Positions 34,078 to 42,923 of a DNA stretch of 64,000 bases are shown here, in pieces. The position numbers were made by a program, and so were the translations under genes. The notes beneath the pieces are model-generated. The model had not been told where the DNA came from and did not search any database. It saw only the letters and a program-made list of their open reading frames with translations. Every line of letters starts with the position of its first letter. Position 1 is the first letter of the stretch. Source of the stretch: Candidatus Aminicenantes bacterium UBA6228 (GTDB lineage: Bacteria; Acidobacteriota; Aminicenantia; Aminicenantales; Saccharicenantaceae); assembly GCA_002441005.1 (NCBI GenBank), contig DJWO01000006.1:62001-126000 (forward strand), written 5' to 3'.

Positions 34078-34626
34078 ATGACTCTGGATGAAATCATTCA
34101 ATCGAGACGAAGTATCCGGCGGTATTCGCCCCAGCCAGTAGAGAGAGAAAAAATTCTGGCCTGTCTGGAGGCAGCCCGCTTAGCCCCTTCGGCGGAAAAT
34201 GTTCAGCCCTGGCGATTTCTGGTTATAGACGAACCTGAACTTAAAAACCAGGTGGCTAAAGAAGCTTTTTCCGGAGTTTATGCCACCAGCCGGTTTGCGG
34301 CCGGGGCGCCGGTACTGGTTTTGATGCTGGCCAGGCTGGATCTCCTGGCCAACAGTCTGGGCCGTTTTGTCCAGGGAACGCAATTTTACCTCCTCGATCT
34401 GGGCATTGCCGGTGAACATTTTGTTTTAAAGGCCGAGGAGCAGGGCCTGGGCACCTGCTGGATTGGCTGGTTTAATTTGCGGGCGGTCAGAAAGCTATTA
34501 GATATCCCTAAAAAGTACCGTTTAGTAGCTATGCTGTCTGTTGGTTATCCAGCCAGCTGGCCAGTTAAACCCCGGTCAAGGAAGGAAATTAAGGATGTGG
34601 CCTGGTTTAACCGGCTGGGGAATTGA
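34078..34626 (+). CDS. Nitroreductase-family flavoprotein
   Basis: This 182-residue FMN-dependent oxidoreductase of the nitroreductase fold has IIQSRRSIRRYSP (FMN phosphate contact, about residues 5-17), LAPSAENVQPWRF and LKAEEQGLGTCWIGWF. The family reduces nitro compounds, quinones or flavins. It follows the dipeptidyl peptidase gene by 39 bases on the same strand, with GAGGTGG upstream. The natural substrate is unknown. Confidence 0.9.
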   Translation: MTLDEIIQSRRSIRRYSPQPVEREKILACLEAARLAPSAENVQPWRFLVIDEPELKNQVAKEAFSGVYATSRFAAGAPVLVLMLARLDLLANSLGRFVQGTQFYLLDLGIAGEHFVLKAEEQGLGTCWIGWFNLRAVRKLLDIPKKYRLVAMLSVGYPASWPVKPRSRKEIKDVAWFNRLGN

Positions 34627-34652
34627 ATAGAAACTCAACAAAAACAGATTGA

Positions 34653-35825
34653 ATGAGGAGAAAAGACTTGGTCATTTTTTTAACGGTCAGCCTTCTGCTT
34701 TATGGTCTGCTCAATGGCTATATCCTAAAGAGGGGAATTCAGGCTTTTTCTTCTTACCCGGTGAGCCGTCTTTTATTTATTCTGACCTTCAGCTTTTTAA
34801 TTTTGAGTTTTCCCCTGAGCAGAATTATCGACGGACAATTCAGTCACCGTCTGTCGGAGTTGCTGGTCAGGCCTGGAATCTATTATCTGGCTTTTATGTT
34901 TTACTTTTTTCTGTTGATATTTTTAAAGGATTTAATCCGCTGGGGCTACCGCCTGGTTCATCAGCCGGTCACCAAGTCAAACCTGTTGGCGGTCAGCAAT
35001 CCTTTTTCCTTTTCTGTTATTCTGGCTTTATCCCTGGTTATCCTTTTTGCCGGTCATCTTAATGCTGTCAATCCCAGGATTAAGACTCTCAGCCTGACGG
35101 TAGATAAAGTTGCAGCCGGTCGCCAGGAACTGCGGGCAGTTATGCTGTCCGATATTCATTTAGGGATGTATAACCGTTCTGACCGCCTGGCCGCTCTGGT
35201 TAAAAAGATAAATGAACTGGAACCAGAAATCGTCTTTTTTGCCGGTGATATTGTTGATGAAGCCATAGGAGCGGAAGAAGAAGAAAAAATGGTCAGGCTG
35301 ATGAAGGACATCAAGGCGCCTCTGGGCCTGTTCGCCTGCCCTGGCAATCATGAATACTATGGTGGGCTGGAAAAAAATATAGGCTATCTGGAAAGAGCCG
35401 GAGTGCAGGAGCTTCTTGATAAAGCTATCAAGGTTGATAACTCTTTTTATGTCATTGGCCGGAAAGACTGGACAGCCGTAAGGTTTGGCGGCCACCGGGC
35501 CAGCCTGGAAGATATTCTGGCTGAGGGCCAGGTTGATTCTTCGCTGCCGCTGATTGTTCTTGACCATCAGCCCATCCGGCTGGAAGACGCTCAGCAGGCA
35601 GGCGTGGATCTTTTACTCTGCGGTCATACTCATGCCGGGCAGCTTTTCCCCCTTAATCTTATTAATAGATTAATTTACGAAAAAAACTGGGGCTATCTTA
35701 AAAAAGGCCAGACCCAGATCTATGTCACCTCAGGCACCGGGACCTGGGGACCACCGGTTAGAACCGGCAGCCGTTCGGAGATTGTTTGGCTGACCTTGAA
35801 GTTTAAACCGGCTGAAGTAAATTAA
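34653..35825 (+). CDS. Membrane metallophosphoesterase (YkuE/YaeI-like)
   Basis: This 390-residue calcineurin-like phosphoesterase has four N-terminal membrane helices (about residues 5-22, 40-60, 72-92 and 108-128). Its catalytic domain carries all five motifs: MLSDIHLG, FAGDIVDE, CPGNHEYYGG, VLDHQP and LCGHTHAGQ. Relatives hydrolyse UDP-diacylglucosamine or phosphodiesters at the membrane. The ATG start at 34653 has no good ribosome site. A TTG at 34668 lies 7 bases after GAGGAG and is an alternative that would remove five basic residues. Confidence 0.9.
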   Translation: MRRKDLVIFLTVSLLLYGLLNGYILKRGIQAFSSYPVSRLLFILTFSFLILSFPLSRIIDGQFSHRLSELLVRPGIYYLAFMFYFFLLIFLKDLIRWGYRLVHQPVTKSNLLAVSNPFSFSVILALSLVILFAGHLNAVNPRIKTLSLTVDKVAAGRQELRAVMLSDIHLGMYNRSDRLAALVKKINELEPEIVFFAGDIVDEAIGAEEEEKMVRLMKDIKAPLGLFACPGNHEYYGGLEKNIGYLERAGVQELLDKAIKVDNSFYVIGRKDWTAVRFGGHRASLEDILAEGQVDSSLPLIVLDHQPIRLEDAQQAGVDLLLCGHTHAGQLFPLNLINRLIYEKNWGYLKKGQTQIYVTSGTGTWGPPVRTGSRSEIVWLTLKFKPAEVN

Positions 35826-35833
35826 TCTCACTC

Positions 35834-35853
35834 TGACTGGATTTGATCAGTCA
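35834..35853. other. Small hairpin between convergent genes
   Basis: Arms TGACTG and CAGTCA enclose an 8-base loop between the metallophosphoesterase and Skp stops. No T-run follows, so it is at most a weak transcript end. Confidence 0.25.
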
Positions 35854-35881
35854 TAATCTATAATCAATATGGTCCTGGCTC

Positions 35882-36439
35882 TCATTTCTTGGTGGCGGTT
35901 TCATCATATCTTTTTATGACTTCCTCGGTTATGTCCAGAGCTGGCTGAAAGTAAATGAGTCCTGAGGAAGATAGATCAAAAACCAGGTCGTAACCTTTTT
36001 CTTTAACCAGCTCATCAACTATAACCAGCAGGCCGTCTCTTATCTTTTTTATCAATTTGGCTTTTAATTGGTTAAAATCGGCCGAAGAGTCCTGTTCATA
36101 TTTTCTTTTGTCTGCCTCTTTTTTATCAATTTCGATCTGAAGCTGACTTAAGGCTTCCTCTTTCAGAGTCAATTTCTGGCTGTCTAACTTAAGTTTGAGG
36201 CCATTTATTTCTTCTTCTCTTTGTTTTATTCCAGCTTTAATTTCATCTTCTTTTTCTTGAAGCTGGGCCACTACTTTGCGGCCTTCAGCTGAGCGGTCAA
36301 AAGCTTTCTGGGAATCAATGATCGCTACTTTCAGAGCTGTTTGAGCCCCGGCCGCGGCTGGCCATAGCCAGAAAGTTATCAAAATTAAAAAAAGTGAACT
36401 GAAGATTCTTAATAACCGGTAAGATAAAGACCTGTTCAT
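35882..36439 (-). CDS. Skp/OmpH family periplasmic chaperone
   Basis: This 185-residue protein has a signal peptide (about residues 1-32). It is followed by KVAIIDSQKAFDRSAEGRKV and a long charged coiled-coil (about 60-135) with EEEINGLKLKLDSQ, ending in VVDELVKEKGYDLVFDLSSSGLIYFQP. This is the Skp fold, which binds outer-membrane proteins in the periplasm. It has an AGGAGG ribosome site. It is the last gene of the phosphatase run on this strand, 55 bases after an aminotransferase gene, and may have its own transcript. Confidence 0.88.
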   Translation of the reverse strand: MNRSLSYRLLRIFSSLFLILITFWLWPAAAGAQTALKVAIIDSQKAFDRSAEGRKVVAQLQEKEDEIKAGIKQREEEINGLKLKLDSQKLTLKEEALSQLQIEIDKKEADKRKYEQDSSADFNQLKAKLIKKIRDGLLVIVDELVKEKGYDLVFDLSSSGLIYFQPALDITEEVIKRYDETATKK

Positions 36440-36494
36440 CTTCTTATACCTCCTGTCAATTGACCGGTCAGGCCCTGGCTTTAAAATATTCAGC

Positions 36495-37616
36495 TTATCT
36501 CTTTTTATTTAACTCAGTTAGAAATTCAGCTACCCGGCCGAGTCCGGCTTGCAGATATTCAGGCCGGGAACCAAAGCCGAGCCTGAGATGGCGGTCAAGT
36601 TCAAAGTGGTCTCCTGGAACGAGAAGAACATTTTTTTCTTTTAGGATTTGCTCAACTAACCGGGTGGAGTTGTAATCATAGTTATAAGCGGTAAAAAGAA
36701 TAGCGCCGGCCGAGGGGGCCTGATAGCTGAATTGAAGGCCGAAGCTCTGTAGCCATTTTTCGAGCAGGGGCAAATTGTGCCGGATGATATCTCTCGTCCT
36801 GTTTAAAAGCTTAAGCCGCCGGTCCGGCTCAAGAGCCTTAGCGGCCAGATGATCGGTTAGAGCTGAAACCGAAATTGTAGTGTAATCATGATAAGTCCAG
36901 ATCTTTCTAACGAGCTCACCCGGTCCGGCCAGCCAGCCCAGCCGGAGGCCAGGCAGTCCATAGGCTTTGGACAGGCCGCCGACGACCGCCACCTGTTTAA
37001 GCTGCCCATAAAAAGAAGCCGTTTCTTCTCCGCTGATCTCGGCTCCCCGGTAGACTTCATCGGCAATTAGCCAGGCTCCGGCTTCTTCCACTCTCTGAAT
37101 TATTTTTTCCCGGAGGCCGGGTTTTAAAATAGAGCCGGTGGGATTATTGGGATTGGTTAAAATGACCAGCTTGGTCCCAGGAGTTATCACCCGGTTGATG
37201 TCCTCAGGCGCAGGCTGCCAGCCAAGCTCTTCTTTGAGCCACAGAGGTTCAACCCGGGCGCCAAAAGCCTTAGCCAGGCCCCACATCTGAAGATAGTTGG
37301 GGAGCTCAAAAACAACTTTATCACCTGGTTCAATAAGGCTCCACATCAGCAGGAAATTAGCTTCGGAGGAGCCGGCTGTCACCATGATATTCTCCGGATC
37401 GATCCCTGGATAAAGTCTGGCGATCTGCTGCCGCAGGGGAGGGGTGCCATTGGTCTGGGTATATCCCAGCTCAACTCCGGTCAGCTCTTTTATTTCCTCA
37501 GCTGATAAAAGTTCATTTAAAGTTAAAGGGTGGACCCCGCTTTCGGACAGGTTGTAATCAACCGCATTTTCCCAGAGAGATTGCATCCTTTCCATTTTGA
37601 ACATGTCAAGTTTCAT
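36495..37616 (-). CDS. Class I/II PLP-dependent aminotransferase
   Basis: This 373-residue fold-type I aminotransferase has VTAGSSEANFLLMW, PNYLQMWGLAKAFGA, LTNPNNPTGS, ADEVYRGAE and the PLP lysine in VVGGLSKAYGLPGLRLGW (about residue 228). The C-terminal Arg is in LRLGFGSRPEYL. It has a GGAAGG ribosome site. The substrate is not evident. It is 31 bases downstream of the EMC3-like gene and 55 bases upstream of the Skp gene. Confidence 0.88.
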   Translation of the reverse strand: MKLDMFKMERMQSLWENAVDYNLSESGVHPLTLNELLSAEEIKELTGVELGYTQTNGTPPLRQQIARLYPGIDPENIMVTAGSSEANFLLMWSLIEPGDKVVFELPNYLQMWGLAKAFGARVEPLWLKEELGWQPAPEDINRVITPGTKLVILTNPNNPTGSILKPGLREKIIQRVEEAGAWLIADEVYRGAEISGEETASFYGQLKQVAVVGGLSKAYGLPGLRLGWLAGPGELVRKIWTYHDYTTISVSALTDHLAAKALEPDRRLKLLNRTRDIIRHNLPLLEKWLQSFGLQFSYQAPSAGAILFTAYNYDYNSTRLVEQILKEKNVLLVPGDHFELDRHLRLGFGSRPEYLQAGLGRVAEFLTELNKKR

Positions 37617-37647
37617 GATTTCCTTCCTTTGTAGCAGTAATTATTAT

Positions 37648-38475
37648 TTAAATTTCGACTTTGAACCAGCCTTTGAGGCCAAAGCCAAAAATAATTGACA
37701 GGACAAAATAAGCTACCAGCCAGTGAATCTTCAAGCCCAGAAAGTTCAACCTGGCTTCGGGATAAGCCAGTTCAATTTGCTTTATCTCTGACTCGCCGGG
37801 AAGAGGTTTTTCTCCCGGGTAGAGGAGTTGCTGCCAGAGATTTCTGTTTACCCGGAGCGTTGATAGTCTGGCCAGCTTCGTTTCCGGCAAAGAGAGGTCT
37901 TTAGCATATCTCGCCTCTCCTGTCCTGATAATTAGCTGTCCGCCAGTTAACTCAGTAATTTTTAATCTCCAGTCAGCCTCGTTCTCATCTATTATCCTGA
38001 CCGGCGGGGAATCAACGGTTATCCCCTCTGGTGCTTCCAGCTCTAAATCAAGCCGGTCAATTTCAACCGACTGGTTAAACCTGACTTTGAGCAATAAAGT
38101 TTCACCGGGGGCCGGGGTTTGATAACCAAACCAGAGATTCATCTGAGCCAGTAATAAAAAAACCGGTCCAATCATCACCAGCAATGGCCTGAGGTTATAA
38201 GCTAAATAGCGAAGATTGACGGCCAGAAGGTTTTTTAAGCTGCCGAGAAAGGCAGCAAAGTCATTCTGGAAAAGCCTGATTTCCAGAAGATAACCTTTAA
38301 TTAAATTTTTGGTGTGCTTAATACCACTCTGATTGGAAGTTTTTTTATAGATGAAAAGCATTAAGATGGCGGTCAGGAGAGAAATAAAAATCATTCCAGC
38401 CCAGGGATTCATGGCCCTGAAAGGCAGCAATAAAATTTTAACCACCAGACCAACCGCTTGATTCAACCACCACAT
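37648..38475 (-). CDS. Membrane protein with EMC3/TMCO1-like topology
   Basis: This 275-residue protein has a hydrophobic helix at about residues 22-42 and a basic amphipathic cytosolic segment at about 43-85. A second helix follows (about 93-115), then an extracytoplasmic beta-rich domain (about 115-245) with many acidic and aromatic residues, and a third helix (about 248-270). The first helix, basic hairpin and second helix resemble the Oxa1/YidC/EMC3 superfamily (DUF106), but an extra domain sits between helices 2 and 3. I do not recognise the family with certainty. Its neighbours suggest a link with exported enzymes. Confidence 0.6.
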   Translation of the reverse strand: MWWLNQAVGLVVKILLLPFRAMNPWAGMIFISLLTAILMLFIYKKTSNQSGIKHTKNLIKGYLLEIRLFQNDFAAFLGSLKNLLAVNLRYLAYNLRPLLVMIGPVFLLLAQMNLWFGYQTPAPGETLLLKVRFNQSVEIDRLDLELEAPEGITVDSPPVRIIDENEADWRLKITELTGGQLIIRTGEARYAKDLSLPETKLARLSTLRVNRNLWQQLLYPGEKPLPGESEIKQIELAYPEARLNFLGLKIHWLVAYFVLSIIFGFGLKGWFKVEI

Positions 38476-38496
38476 CAGCTCTCAGATCAACCCTTC

Positions 38497-38688
38497 TCAG
38501 GAAATATAACCCAGTCCCTTAAGTCTTTTTTTTATTTCTTCTTCGGAATCGGCCCCTTCAAACTGCCTGATTTCTTTTTCCAGAACATGAATGATAAATT
38601 CTTCAGGTGAGCTATAGCCAGCCACTTCGGCTATTTTTTCAATTTTCTGATAGAGTTCTTTATCAAGTTTGACCTTAGTTTTGCCCAT
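38497..38688 (-). CDS. Ribbon-helix-helix-like small protein
   Basis: This 63-residue protein has the pattern of a ribbon-helix-helix DNA-binding fold. The N-terminal strand is KTKVKLDKELYQKIEKIAE and the turn and second helix are SSPEEFIIHVLEKEI. A short acidic tail ends in KKRLKGLGYIS. Such proteins are DNA-binding regulators or antitoxins. No toxin partner is visible. It lies 31 bases downstream of a phosphatase gene and 21 bases upstream of the EMC3-like gene, in the same operon. Confidence 0.6.
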   Translation of the reverse strand: MGKTKVKLDKELYQKIEKIAEVAGYSSPEEFIIHVLEKEIRQFEGADSEEEIKKRLKGLGYIS

Positions 38689-38719
38689 CTTGTCTCCTTT
38701 CTTTAATCTTTAAGCTGGT

Positions 38720-40720
38720 TTAAAAAATTGACCGGCCAGTTACTTCTGGTGGAATCTTAATCCCGAATAAGGACAAAAGGCCAGCCGTTACATCCTGAAG
38801 AGCCGGGTCAGCCAGTTTGACCGGCAGGCTGCTGATTAAACTACCCGGAATGACTGCCGGCGAGGACATATGGTCTCCGCTCCATTTTTGCCGGTTGTCT
38901 TCAATCAATTCCCGGGGGAAGTTACCCAGGGGCGAATTCCAGGAAATGCGGTAATTGCGGTTAAAACCCAGGATAATGTCAGGGGCTAAATCAACATAGG
39001 GACCGTGGTAAACCTCCCGGCTGAGATAAGCCCTGAGGATTATTTTTTCACCTGTTCTGGGGTCAACCAGCTGTTCCAGCTGCTCAGCTAACTGGCGCGT
39101 CAGGCTATCCCGTTCGGAGAGCGGAACAATTCCCTGAGCCTCCCGTCCCTTAAGGTTTAAATACAGGGCATTTAAACCGACCCCATAAGCTTTAGTTCTT
39201 GACCAGTCAGTTTGCTGGAAGAGAGTCACTTCCTCCGGCCGGCTGCCTGACAGCAGATGATGATAACCAGTCTGCAGCAACCAGGTATTAAGGTTAAAGC
39301 CCCAGCGGAAAGGATTAAAACCATGGTCAGACATAACGATGACCGCAGTCTGGCCATCAACTTTTTCCAGGCACATTTGCAGGACTTTATCCATGTCTTC
39401 ATAGGTCCGGGGAATAACCGGCCCGAATTCGGCTGCCTGTTGTTCATCATAGGCTGGATGATTTTTATCCAGAAAACGGTAAAACATATGCTGTCTTTGA
39501 TCGGTATTGGAAAAATAATAAAAAAGGAGACCAGATTGGAAATTCTTTAATTGATCTTCCAGGATTGTCACACTTTCTCGATAAACCAATTCATCCTGGG
39601 CCAGGAATTCAGTTTCATCCAGGACTTCATTTTCCAGAGCCGCCGTGTCAGCCGGCAGTCCTTTGGTAAAAAAAGGTCCGAATTTCTTAGCCAGTTCCTT
39701 AGAATAACTCTCAGGTGTGGACAAAGGCAGGGCCGGGTCTGACGGATCGATATTGATCGGGCTGACATACAGCTTGAATTTTGGCCTGACCTCTTTGAGG
39801 TAAAAAAGGCAAATACCGCTTACTCCCTGACCCGGGATAAAATCAAACTTGATTTTCTTCCAGCCACTCCACTCTTTTTCTTTCAGAATAAATTCCTGAT
39901 CCTGGTAAGTAATTTTAGCAGCGGGGTGGACTGGATCAATAAAAACCTTAAAATCTACATAAGTTTCTGGCTGGCCTTTCTTAAAAGGATTATTTGGTCC
40001 GGGGATCCTTGATTCAACCCGGTTTCCGATGACGAATACATCGTGGACGCGGCCGCCGCCACCGTATTCTTCAGTTATCGTTTTGTATTCATTGGTATAA
40101 AAATTGAACAAGCCATAATAACCTTTGAGATCAGGAGTACCCATGCCAGAAAAAGTTTTTTGCCTGGATTCGACCGGTGGATAATTGGATGGGATTTTAA
40201 AGACAGTAGCCGGAATATCATAATCTTCGAGAATCTGCCAGAAGGCCCGGCCGCGGCGCAGGTTGTTAATTTTCCCTCCGGACAGGGGCAAAATCAAATT
40301 GCCCAGCTTGATTTCATGTTTTCCTGGCAGTGATTCTGAAGCAGAAAAGACAGGCATATAGTTTTTGGGATCACGGTGGACAAAATCGAAAATAGCATGC
40401 CCGCCCGGGTCGGTTCCGGTAATAAAATTGGCCCAGGCTACCGGGCTTTGAGGGGGAATGCTGGAGCCAAGGGGGAGGAAACTGCCGGCAGAAGCCAGTT
40501 TCTTAAAATTTGGCAGACGATTGTCCTTCATCAGCTGAGCGGTTAAAACCGGATCGAGACCGTCCAGGCCAAGAACCAGTACCTTTCTGGCTGTCTGGCG
40601 GCGGCCTTTAGTGGTTAGAAAGCCAGTTTTTGGGAAAAAAGCCAGACCGGCTGAAGTGCTCAGAATAAGTTCAAGAAACTGGCGCCGGCTCAGGCCATTA
40701 TCTTCTTTTTCTTCTGCCAT
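38720..40720 (-). CDS. Tat-exported alkaline phosphatase superfamily enzyme (type I phosphodiesterase-like)
   Basis: This 666-residue protein has a twin-arginine signal SRRQFLELI near residues 11-19 and no lipobox. Catalytic features of the superfamily are VLGLDGLDPVL (metal Asp, about 50), SPVAWANFITG with likely nucleophile Ser, SNTDQRQHMFYRFLDKNHPAY (Asp and His ligands), MSDHGF and GDHMSS. A beta-rich insertion (about 200-330) lies between the nucleophile and the metal motifs. It shares this plan with the next two genes. The first 23 bases overlap the preceding gene. The substrate is unknown; phosphodiester or sulfate ester are both possible for the superfamily. Confidence 0.85.
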   Translation of the reverse strand: MAEEKEDNGLSRRQFLELILSTSAGLAFFPKTGFLTTKGRRQTARKVLVLGLDGLDPVLTAQLMKDNRLPNFKKLASAGSFLPLGSSIPPQSPVAWANFITGTDPGGHAIFDFVHRDPKNYMPVFSASESLPGKHEIKLGNLILPLSGGKINNLRRGRAFWQILEDYDIPATVFKIPSNYPPVESRQKTFSGMGTPDLKGYYGLFNFYTNEYKTITEEYGGGGRVHDVFVIGNRVESRIPGPNNPFKKGQPETYVDFKVFIDPVHPAAKITYQDQEFILKEKEWSGWKKIKFDFIPGQGVSGICLFYLKEVRPKFKLYVSPINIDPSDPALPLSTPESYSKELAKKFGPFFTKGLPADTAALENEVLDETEFLAQDELVYRESVTILEDQLKNFQSGLLFYYFSNTDQRQHMFYRFLDKNHPAYDEQQAAEFGPVIPRTYEDMDKVLQMCLEKVDGQTAVIVMSDHGFNPFRWGFNLNTWLLQTGYHHLLSGSRPEEVTLFQQTDWSRTKAYGVGLNALYLNLKGREAQGIVPLSERDSLTRQLAEQLEQLVDPRTGEKIILRAYLSREVYHGPYVDLAPDIILGFNRNYRISWNSPLGNFPRELIEDNRQKWSGDHMSSPAVIPGSLISSLPVKLADPALQDVTAGLLSLFGIKIPPEVTGRSIF

Positions 40721-42923
40721 TATTGTTGGCCTTTTTTATCTTCTGTTCTTTTTCTGTTTTTATTCTATCATTTTTATCAGTTTTTTCCGAAGCTGGCTGT
40801 GAACCGTCAGACAGAAAAGATTGGCCATCAAAGTATTTGGGCTGCTCCAGGCCAAATAAATCAAGAACAGTCGGAGCAATGTCCATAATAGAAGGCTGGT
40901 CAATCTCAAACTTGAAATTGGAGAAAAATACCCCCGGGACCAGGTCCGGATCAAGGCAGTGGTCGCCGCTCCAGGCTTTGAGATTATCTTCAATAACCGT
41001 CTCGTTGACCCGGCCGGTAACCGAATCCCAGGAAACCCGGTAGCCTTCATTATAAGCGACAATTAAATCAGGTGCTTCCTGACGATAAGGACCATGGTAA
41101 ATTTTCTCGGTATCAATCAACCGGTTGATGGCCGCCCGGCCGAGATCCTTGTCCTTCAAGCCAGATAACTTTTCGGTCAGCTCTTTTTTTAGATTCCGGT
41201 ACTCTTCCCCGGGCTCAACCAGCCCCTGAGCCTCCCGTCCCTTGAGGTTAATATAAATGCCGGCCAGACCCAGGCCATAAGCTCTGGTCCTGGTCCAGTC
41301 TACCTGTTTAAACCATTCTTCACTCGAAGTGGCTCCCTCTTTTAATTGAAGATAACCATTAAGATATAGCCAGGAATTAAGATTTATCCCGCGCCGGAAG
41401 GATTTAAAGCCATGATCAGACATGATAATTAAACAGGTCTGGTCATCACTTTGTTCCAGCACCTGGCCGGCCAGCCCGTCCAGTTTTTTATAGAGATCTT
41501 CTATCACCGTGGCTCCGTCTTTAAGATGAGCAGTGGAGAGAAGGGCTGGATGGGATTTATCCAGATAGCGGAAGAACATGTGCTGCAGGCTGTCGGAGGT
41601 TTCAAACCAGCAGGCCACCAGTCCTTTTTTCGTTTTAGATAGAGCCTTAAAAAGAATTTTTTCTGTTTCCTGGTGAAAGGAATAGGCCAGGTCTAAAAAG
41701 GCCTGTTCTGGCAGAACTCCTTCATTTAGAGCCCAGGTGTCATTGGCTTCGCCCAGAGTGACATAGCTGCCCAGCAGCTTGGCCAGATAAGAGGAATAAA
41801 TAAACGGGTGAGAAACAGGCAGGGCCGGCTTTTCCGGATCAATGTTAAGAGGGGTTATATAGAGTTCAAAATGAGGACTGGTACTCAACAGATAGAACCT
41901 GGCAATGGCCCTGACCTTGACCCCCAGTCCGGCTGGAAAACTGAGCTTAATCCAGGGCGAAAAAACACCTTTCTGGAGGTCAAATTTCTGACCGGAAACC
42001 TCAACTTCCACCTGCTCCTGTTGTTCATTGAGTCTAATCACCATTGGAATTTTTATCTCTTGGGGCCGGGCCAGAAGAGAATTTTCCGGGCCAGCAATAA
42101 AGGTTTTAATCAGGTTGCCCTGCCGTTCGACCAGCAGGCTCTCACCGCCTTCCTTTTTCTTTATTCTTTCTGGATTGGTAGTATAAAAAAGAAAAGTCCC
42201 CTGCGAACCTTTCAGGTCAGGCAGGCACATGCCCGATAAAAGATGGCCTGAAAATTTTTCTGGCGGGAAGGTGATCGGGATACGAAGGATAGTTGAGAAA
42301 ATTCCCTCCTGACCGAGTATCTTCCAGAAAGGCTGACTCTTTCTTAATAATCTTATTTCCGGACGGCCTAAGGGGATCCGGTATTTACCCAGTTTAAGAA
42401 ATCTGGAGGGAGGGCCAATACGGGCTGAAGATAAATCGGGAAGATAGGTTTTTGGATTGCGGCTTAAAAAATCAAAGATATTGTGCTTCGAGGGCTCGCA
42501 ACCGGTCATAAAAGATGACCAGGCCACAGGTGAAATAGCCGGGGTGGTGGTTCTAAGCCTCTTGAAGGTTCCCTGTTTCTTCAGCTGGCTCAAAACCGGC
42601 AATTTGCCCTGGGCCATATACTTCTCGGTTAAATCCGGATCAAGACCGTCAAAGCCTAAAATGATAACTTTATCTACCCGGCTATTCTGGTAGGCTTTCT
42701 GACCGCGCAGGAGGCGAAAAAGCCAGCGGAAGGGCCAGGAAAGAATTGAAAACAAAGCCAGAAAAAAGGTCAGAAAAAAAATGAGAAAAGAAGACAGAAA
42801 AGCGAAACCGGCTCCCGGGCCAATATAGGCCTCGGCGCTTGAAGCCAGGATGAGAATCAAAAAAAAGAGCGGATAGATTCTTTTGAACCCAGTACCAAAA
42901 AGCCCGGCTGAACTTTGCCTCAT
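40698..42923 (-). CDS. Membrane-anchored alkaline phosphatase superfamily enzyme
   Basis: This 741-residue protein has two N-terminal hydrophobic segments (about 14-32 and 42-68), joined by the YIGPGAG motif, before the catalytic domain. VIILGFDGLDPDL, SPVAWSSFMTG, FETSDSLQHMFFRYLDKSHPAL, MSDHGF and GDHC are the active-site segments. The C-terminal 35 residues are Lys/Asp/Glu-rich. It is the middle gene of three: 4-base ATGA overlap with the first, 23-base overlap with the Tat-signal gene. Domain order and spacing match its neighbours, so all three are paralogues. Confidence 0.85.
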   Translation of the reverse strand: MRQSSAGLFGTGFKRIYPLFFLILILASSAEAYIGPGAGFAFLSSFLIFFLTFFLALFSILSWPFRWLFRLLRGQKAYQNSRVDKVIILGFDGLDPDLTEKYMAQGKLPVLSQLKKQGTFKRLRTTTPAISPVAWSSFMTGCEPSKHNIFDFLSRNPKTYLPDLSSARIGPPSRFLKLGKYRIPLGRPEIRLLRKSQPFWKILGQEGIFSTILRIPITFPPEKFSGHLLSGMCLPDLKGSQGTFLFYTTNPERIKKKEGGESLLVERQGNLIKTFIAGPENSLLARPQEIKIPMVIRLNEQQEQVEVEVSGQKFDLQKGVFSPWIKLSFPAGLGVKVRAIARFYLLSTSPHFELYITPLNIDPEKPALPVSHPFIYSSYLAKLLGSYVTLGEANDTWALNEGVLPEQAFLDLAYSFHQETEKILFKALSKTKKGLVACWFETSDSLQHMFFRYLDKSHPALLSTAHLKDGATVIEDLYKKLDGLAGQVLEQSDDQTCLIIMSDHGFKSFRRGINLNSWLYLNGYLQLKEGATSSEEWFKQVDWTRTRAYGLGLAGIYINLKGREAQGLVEPGEEYRNLKKELTEKLSGLKDKDLGRAAINRLIDTEKIYHGPYRQEAPDLIVAYNEGYRVSWDSVTGRVNETVIEDNLKAWSGDHCLDPDLVPGVFFSNFKFEIDQPSIMDIAPTVLDLFGLEQPKYFDGQSFLSDGSQPASEKTDKNDRIKTEKEQKIKKANNNGRRKRR

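Noticed and set aside
36460..36675. Plus-strand reading frame over the aminotransferase gene end
   Set aside because: It has no ribosome site and overlaps a strongly supported gene on the other strand.
38497..38688. Toxin-antitoxin pair around the ribbon-helix-helix protein
   Set aside because: No adjacent small toxin gene is present; the neighbours are a phosphatase and a membrane protein in one operon.
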